Under the pieces are notes generated by a model that did no database searches, was not told the origin of the DNA, and worked only from the letters and a program-made list of their open reading frames with translations. From the NCBI GenBank assembly GCA_946633495.1, contig CAMPAX010000028.1, positions 1 to 16,357 on the forward strand: DNA of 16,357 bases. The letters are read 5' to 3'. The position numbers and the translations under genes are program-made. The stretch is from an uncultured Lachnospiraceae bacterium (GTDB lineage: Bacteria; Bacillota; Clostridia; Lachnospirales; Lachnospiraceae). The first letter of the stretch is position 1. The number at the start of each line of letters is the position of its first letter. Of this stretch, positions 14,263 to 16,357 are shown in pieces.

Positions 14263-15297
14263 TCATTCGTCCGACTCAGACGGACGGTTGCTATAATCGA
14301 TCAGCTTGCCGAGTACCTGCAGTGCCTTGCCGGAATCGATCAGCTCCGCCGCAAGACGAATTCCTTCTTCCATGCTTTCCGCCTTGCCTGCAATGTACAG
14401 GGAAGCTCCTGCATTCAGAAGAACCGCGTCTCTCTTCGGACCCTTTTCTCCGCTGAGGATTCCGATGGTGATCTTCGCATTCTCCTCCGGCGTGCTGCCC
14501 TCCAGTTCTTTCTTGGCACACCGTGTGAAACCGAACTGTTCCGGAGTGATCACCGTAGTACGGAACCATCCGTCCCGGATTTCACAGATCTTGGTTGGGG
14601 AGGACATGGAGATCTCATCCAGCTTATCCATACCGTAAACCACCATGCCGCGTTTTACTCCCAGGCTGACCAGAACCTGAGCCAGCGGTTCGACCAGATA
14701 TTCATCGTATACGCCAAGAAGCTGCATTGACGGGGTTCCGGGGTTCGTCAAAGGTCCAAGGATATTGAACACCGTACGGAATCCAAGCTCCTTTCGGATC
14801 GCTCCGACATATTTCATGGAGGTATGATATTTCTGCGCAAAGAAGAAGCACATACCCACTTCATTCAAAAGTTCCACGCAGCGCTTCGGGCTCTGCTGGA
14901 TATTGACCCCCAGTGCCTCCAGGCAGTCTGCTGTACCGCATTTGGAGGAAGCCGCACGGTTTCCGTGCTTTGCCACCTTCACTCCGCCGGCTGCCGCCAC
15001 CAGAGCCGATGTGGTGGAAATGTTGAAGGTATGGGCATTATCTCCACCGGTTCCCACGATCTCGAAGATCTCCATTCCGGTATCCACCCGGGTTGCATGA
15101 TCCCGCATGGCAGCCGCGCAGCCTGCGATCTCATCGGTGGTCTCTGCTCTGGCGCTCTTGGTGGAAAGCGCAGACAGAAATGCGGCATTCTGTGTGGGTG
15201 AGGTCTCACCGCTCATGATCTCATTCATGACGGTGTAAGCCTCATCGTAGGAAAGGTCTTCTTTGTTTACGATTTTTACGATTGCTTCCTTGATCAT
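14263..15297 (-). CDS. trpD: Anthranilate phosphoribosyltransferase
   Basis: TrpD transfers the phosphoribosyl group of PRPP to anthranilate. The 344-residue protein has an N-terminal helical domain (about 1-70) and the nucleoside phosphoribosyltransferase core with VGTGGD (81-86), NISTTSALV, KHGNRAASSKCGTAD (110-124) and GFRTVFNILGPLTNP (172-186), all diagnostic. The ATG at 15297 has AAGGAGG with 8-nt spacing; an ATG at 15303 is only 2 nt from that site, and the longer frame to 15375 has no family match. This is a stand-alone TrpD, because the glutamine amidotransferase is the separate trpG upstream. The trpG-trpD gap contains repeats able to form alternative stems next to the ribosome binding site. 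Confidence 0.96.
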   Translation of the reverse strand: MIKEAIVKIVNKEDLSYDEAYTVMNEIMSGETSPTQNAAFLSALSTKSARAETTDEIAGCAAAMRDHATRVDTGMEIFEIVGTGGDNAHTFNISTTSALVAAAGGVKVAKHGNRAASSKCGTADCLEALGVNIQQSPKRCVELLNEVGMCFFFAQKYHTSMKYVGAIRKELGFRTVFNILGPLTNPGTPSMQLLGVYDEYLVEPLAQVLVSLGVKRGMVVYGMDKLDEISMSSPTKICEIRDGWFRTTVITPEQFGFTRCAKKELEGSTPEENAKITIGILSGEKGPKRDAVLLNAGASLYIAGKAESMEEGIRLAAELIDSGKALQVLGKLIDYSNRPSESDE

Positions 15298-15316
15298 TTT
15301 CATGTCCTCCTTTTTA

Positions 15317-15399
15317 TGCGAAGCGAAGAATCTTATCCTGTCTGCTCTATGCTTCGCTCTTTTGCGCCGCTCCATACGTCACGGCTTTTTTGCTTCGCT
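15317..15399 (-). repeat. GCGAAGC repeats able to form alternative stems before trpD
   Basis: On the minus strand AGCGAAGCA occurs twice (15391-15399 and 15350-15358), and the complementary CTTCGCTTCGCA follows once (15317-15328), just before the AAAGGAGG of trpD. The single inverted copy can pair with either upstream copy over 7 bp, so the two stems exclude each other. Whether they influence trpD translation or mRNA decay is unknown. Confidence 0.6.
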
Positions 15400-15410
15400 A
15401 TATCCCGGTA

Positions 15411-15977
15411 TCAAAGGCCGAGAAAATTTGCCAGTATCTTCCGTCCATCCGGTGTCAGGATGGATTCCGGATGAAACTGTACCCCGTAGATCGGATATTC
15501 CCTATGCTCCACCGCCATCACTTCACCGTCTTCCGTTAGTGCCGTCACCTTCAGCTCCTGCGGGAGTGTATCCTGATCCGCTGCCAGGGAATGATACCTT
15601 GCCACCGGGAAATGCTCCGAAAGCCCGCGGAACAGCATGCTTTCCGTATCCGCCTTCACCACCGACTGCTTCCCGTGCATCAGCTGTTTCGCGTAGGTCA
15701 CCGTTGCTCCGAAGGCTGCGCAGATTGCCTGATGGCCGAGGCAGACACCCAGTGTCGGGATCTCCCGTCCCAAAGTCCGCGCGGCTTCCACGATGATCCC
15801 GGCATCCTCCGGCCGCCCGGGTCCGGGAGAAAGAATGATCCGGTCTGGAGCCAGCTTTCGTATCTCTTCTATCGTCATCTCATCATTCCGGATCACCTTG
15901 ATGTCCGGATCCAGCTCTCCGATCAGCTGAAAAAGGTTGTAGGAGAAACTGTCATAATTATCGATCAGTAAGATCAT
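15411..15977 (-). CDS. trpG: Anthranilate synthase glutamine amidotransferase subunit
   Basis: TrpG hydrolyses glutamine and delivers ammonia to TrpE for anthranilate formation. The 188-residue class I amidotransferase has MILLIDNYDSFSYNL at the start, SPGPGRPEDAG (50-60), the nucleophile C79 in GVCLGHQ, and the histidine-glutamate pair H169 and E171 in QFHPESILT. AAAGGAGG lies 8 nt before the ATG, which falls inside the last codons of trpE (20-nt overlap), implying coupled translation of the two subunits. A PabA role in folate synthesis is possible for such proteins, but the operon context favours TrpG. The length is that of a single-domain TrpG, not a TrpGD fusion. Confidence 0.96.
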   Translation of the reverse strand: MILLIDNYDSFSYNLFQLIGELDPDIKVIRNDEMTIEEIRKLAPDRIILSPGPGRPEDAGIIVEAARTLGREIPTLGVCLGHQAICAAFGATVTYAKQLMHGKQSVVKADTESMLFRGLSEHFPVARYHSLAADQDTLPQELKVTALTEDGEVMAVEHREYPIYGVQFHPESILTPDGRKILANFLGL

Positions 15978-16357
15978 CGCACTTCCTCCTTTCCATCCCC
16001 GCTGCCATCTGCAAAGCTGTAAGCGATGCCTTCGCTTTGTTCAGGCATTCCTGATATTCCTTTTCCGGATCGGAGTCCGCCACGATGCCAGCTCCGCTTC
16101 GTACAAATACCTTGCCGTTTTTCTTATATACGATACGGATGGCGATACAGGTGTCCATATTTCCGGTGAAATCGATATATCCGATCGCTCCTCCGTAAAT
16201 GCCTCGTTTGTTGCCTTCCAGCTCTTCGATCAGCTGACAGGCCCGGATCTTCGGCGCACCGGACAGAGTTCCCGCCGGAAGGACGGACTCGATGGCGTGC
16301 AGCGCATCCCTGTCTTCCCGGATCTCTCCCCGAACCGTGGAACCGATGTGCATAACA
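15958..16357 (-). CDS. trpE: Anthranilate synthase component I, C-terminal part
   Basis: About 132 C-terminal residues of the chorismate-binding enzyme are present; the rest lies beyond the right edge. The visible part runs from VMHIGSTVRG through VLPAGTLSGAPKIRA, GIYGGAIGYIDFTGN, CIAIRI and RSGAGIVADSDPEKEYQE, the conserved active-site half of the TrpE/PabB/MenF fold. GIVADSDPEKEY carries the acidic metal-binding region. TrpE makes anthranilate from chorismate with ammonia from TrpG. The feedback-site residues in the N-terminal domain cannot be seen. The stop codon lies inside trpG (20-nt overlap). PabB or PabB-like homologues share these motifs, but the following trpGDCFBA genes settle the assignment. 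Confidence 0.95.
   Translation of the reverse strand, partial: VMHIGSTVRGEIREDRDALHAIESVLPAGTLSGAPKIRACQLIEELEGNKRGIYGGAIGYIDFTGNMDTCIAIRIVYKKNGKVFVRSGAGIVADSDPEKEYQECLNKAKASLTALQMAAGMERRKCDDLTDR

Overview
The window reads as ordinary chromosomal DNA of an anaerobic Bacillota, most likely a Clostridia/Lachnospiraceae-type bacterium. The reasons are AGGAGG-type ribosome binding sites, intermediate G+C, a DUF4250 protein, a CarD-like protein, an RlmD/RlmCD-type rRNA methylase with a clostridial-looking tail, and an aldo/keto reductase carrying ferredoxin-like clusters. I cannot name a species. Every gene I can support lies on the minus strand, so transcription runs from high to low coordinates. 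No tRNA, rRNA, CRISPR array, integrase, transposase or phage gene was seen.

Layout in direction of transcription. (1) 16357-10665: a tryptophan operon trpE(partial)-trpG-trpD-trpC-trpF-trpB-trpA. Its promoter and any leader lie beyond the right edge. trpE/trpG overlap by 20 nt and trpB/trpA by 8 nt, which suggests translational coupling. The larger gaps hold a repeat-built hairpin region (trpG-trpD) and a palindromic repeat (trpC-trpF). (2) 10584-9181: a two-cluster Fe-S aldo/keto reductase and a small DUF4250 protein, with a candidate extended -10 promoter embedded in a perfect 12-bp inverted repeat. (3) 9197-6657: gpmI (cofactor-independent phosphoglycerate mutase) followed after 9 nt by a metallo-beta-lactamase-fold hydrolase, with its own candidate promoter and a tandemly repeated 5' leader. 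(4) 6602-2417: a thiamine unit, TPP riboswitch - terminator - thiM - thiE - thiD - cytX. (5) 2357-1721: a single-gene CarD-like unit with candidate promoter and terminator. (6) 1715-1: a TTGACA/TAGAAT promoter driving an rlmD-type 23S rRNA uracil methylase, whose stop overlaps the start of an XRE-like helix-turn-helix gene cut by the left edge.

How the genes work together. The trp genes give the path from chorismate to tryptophan, except the trpE N-terminus, which is outside the window. The thi genes look like a salvage set: CytX (putative hydroxymethylpyrimidine importer), ThiD (HMP/HMP-P kinase), ThiM (thiazole kinase) and ThiE (coupling to thiamine phosphate), switched off by TPP. No thiC or thiazole-synthesis gene is in view.

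No clearly novel multi-gene system is present. The points most worth a second look are non-coding: a 42-bp tandem repeat between thiM and thiE, mutually exclusive stems before trpD, a palindrome sitting on a -10 box, a palindromic element inside the trp operon, and a possible small ORF between the TPP terminator and thiM. At protein level they are an unusual charged insertion in ThiD and a glutamate at the usual catalytic aspartate position of TrpA. Hairpins, promoters and motif alignments were judged by eye.
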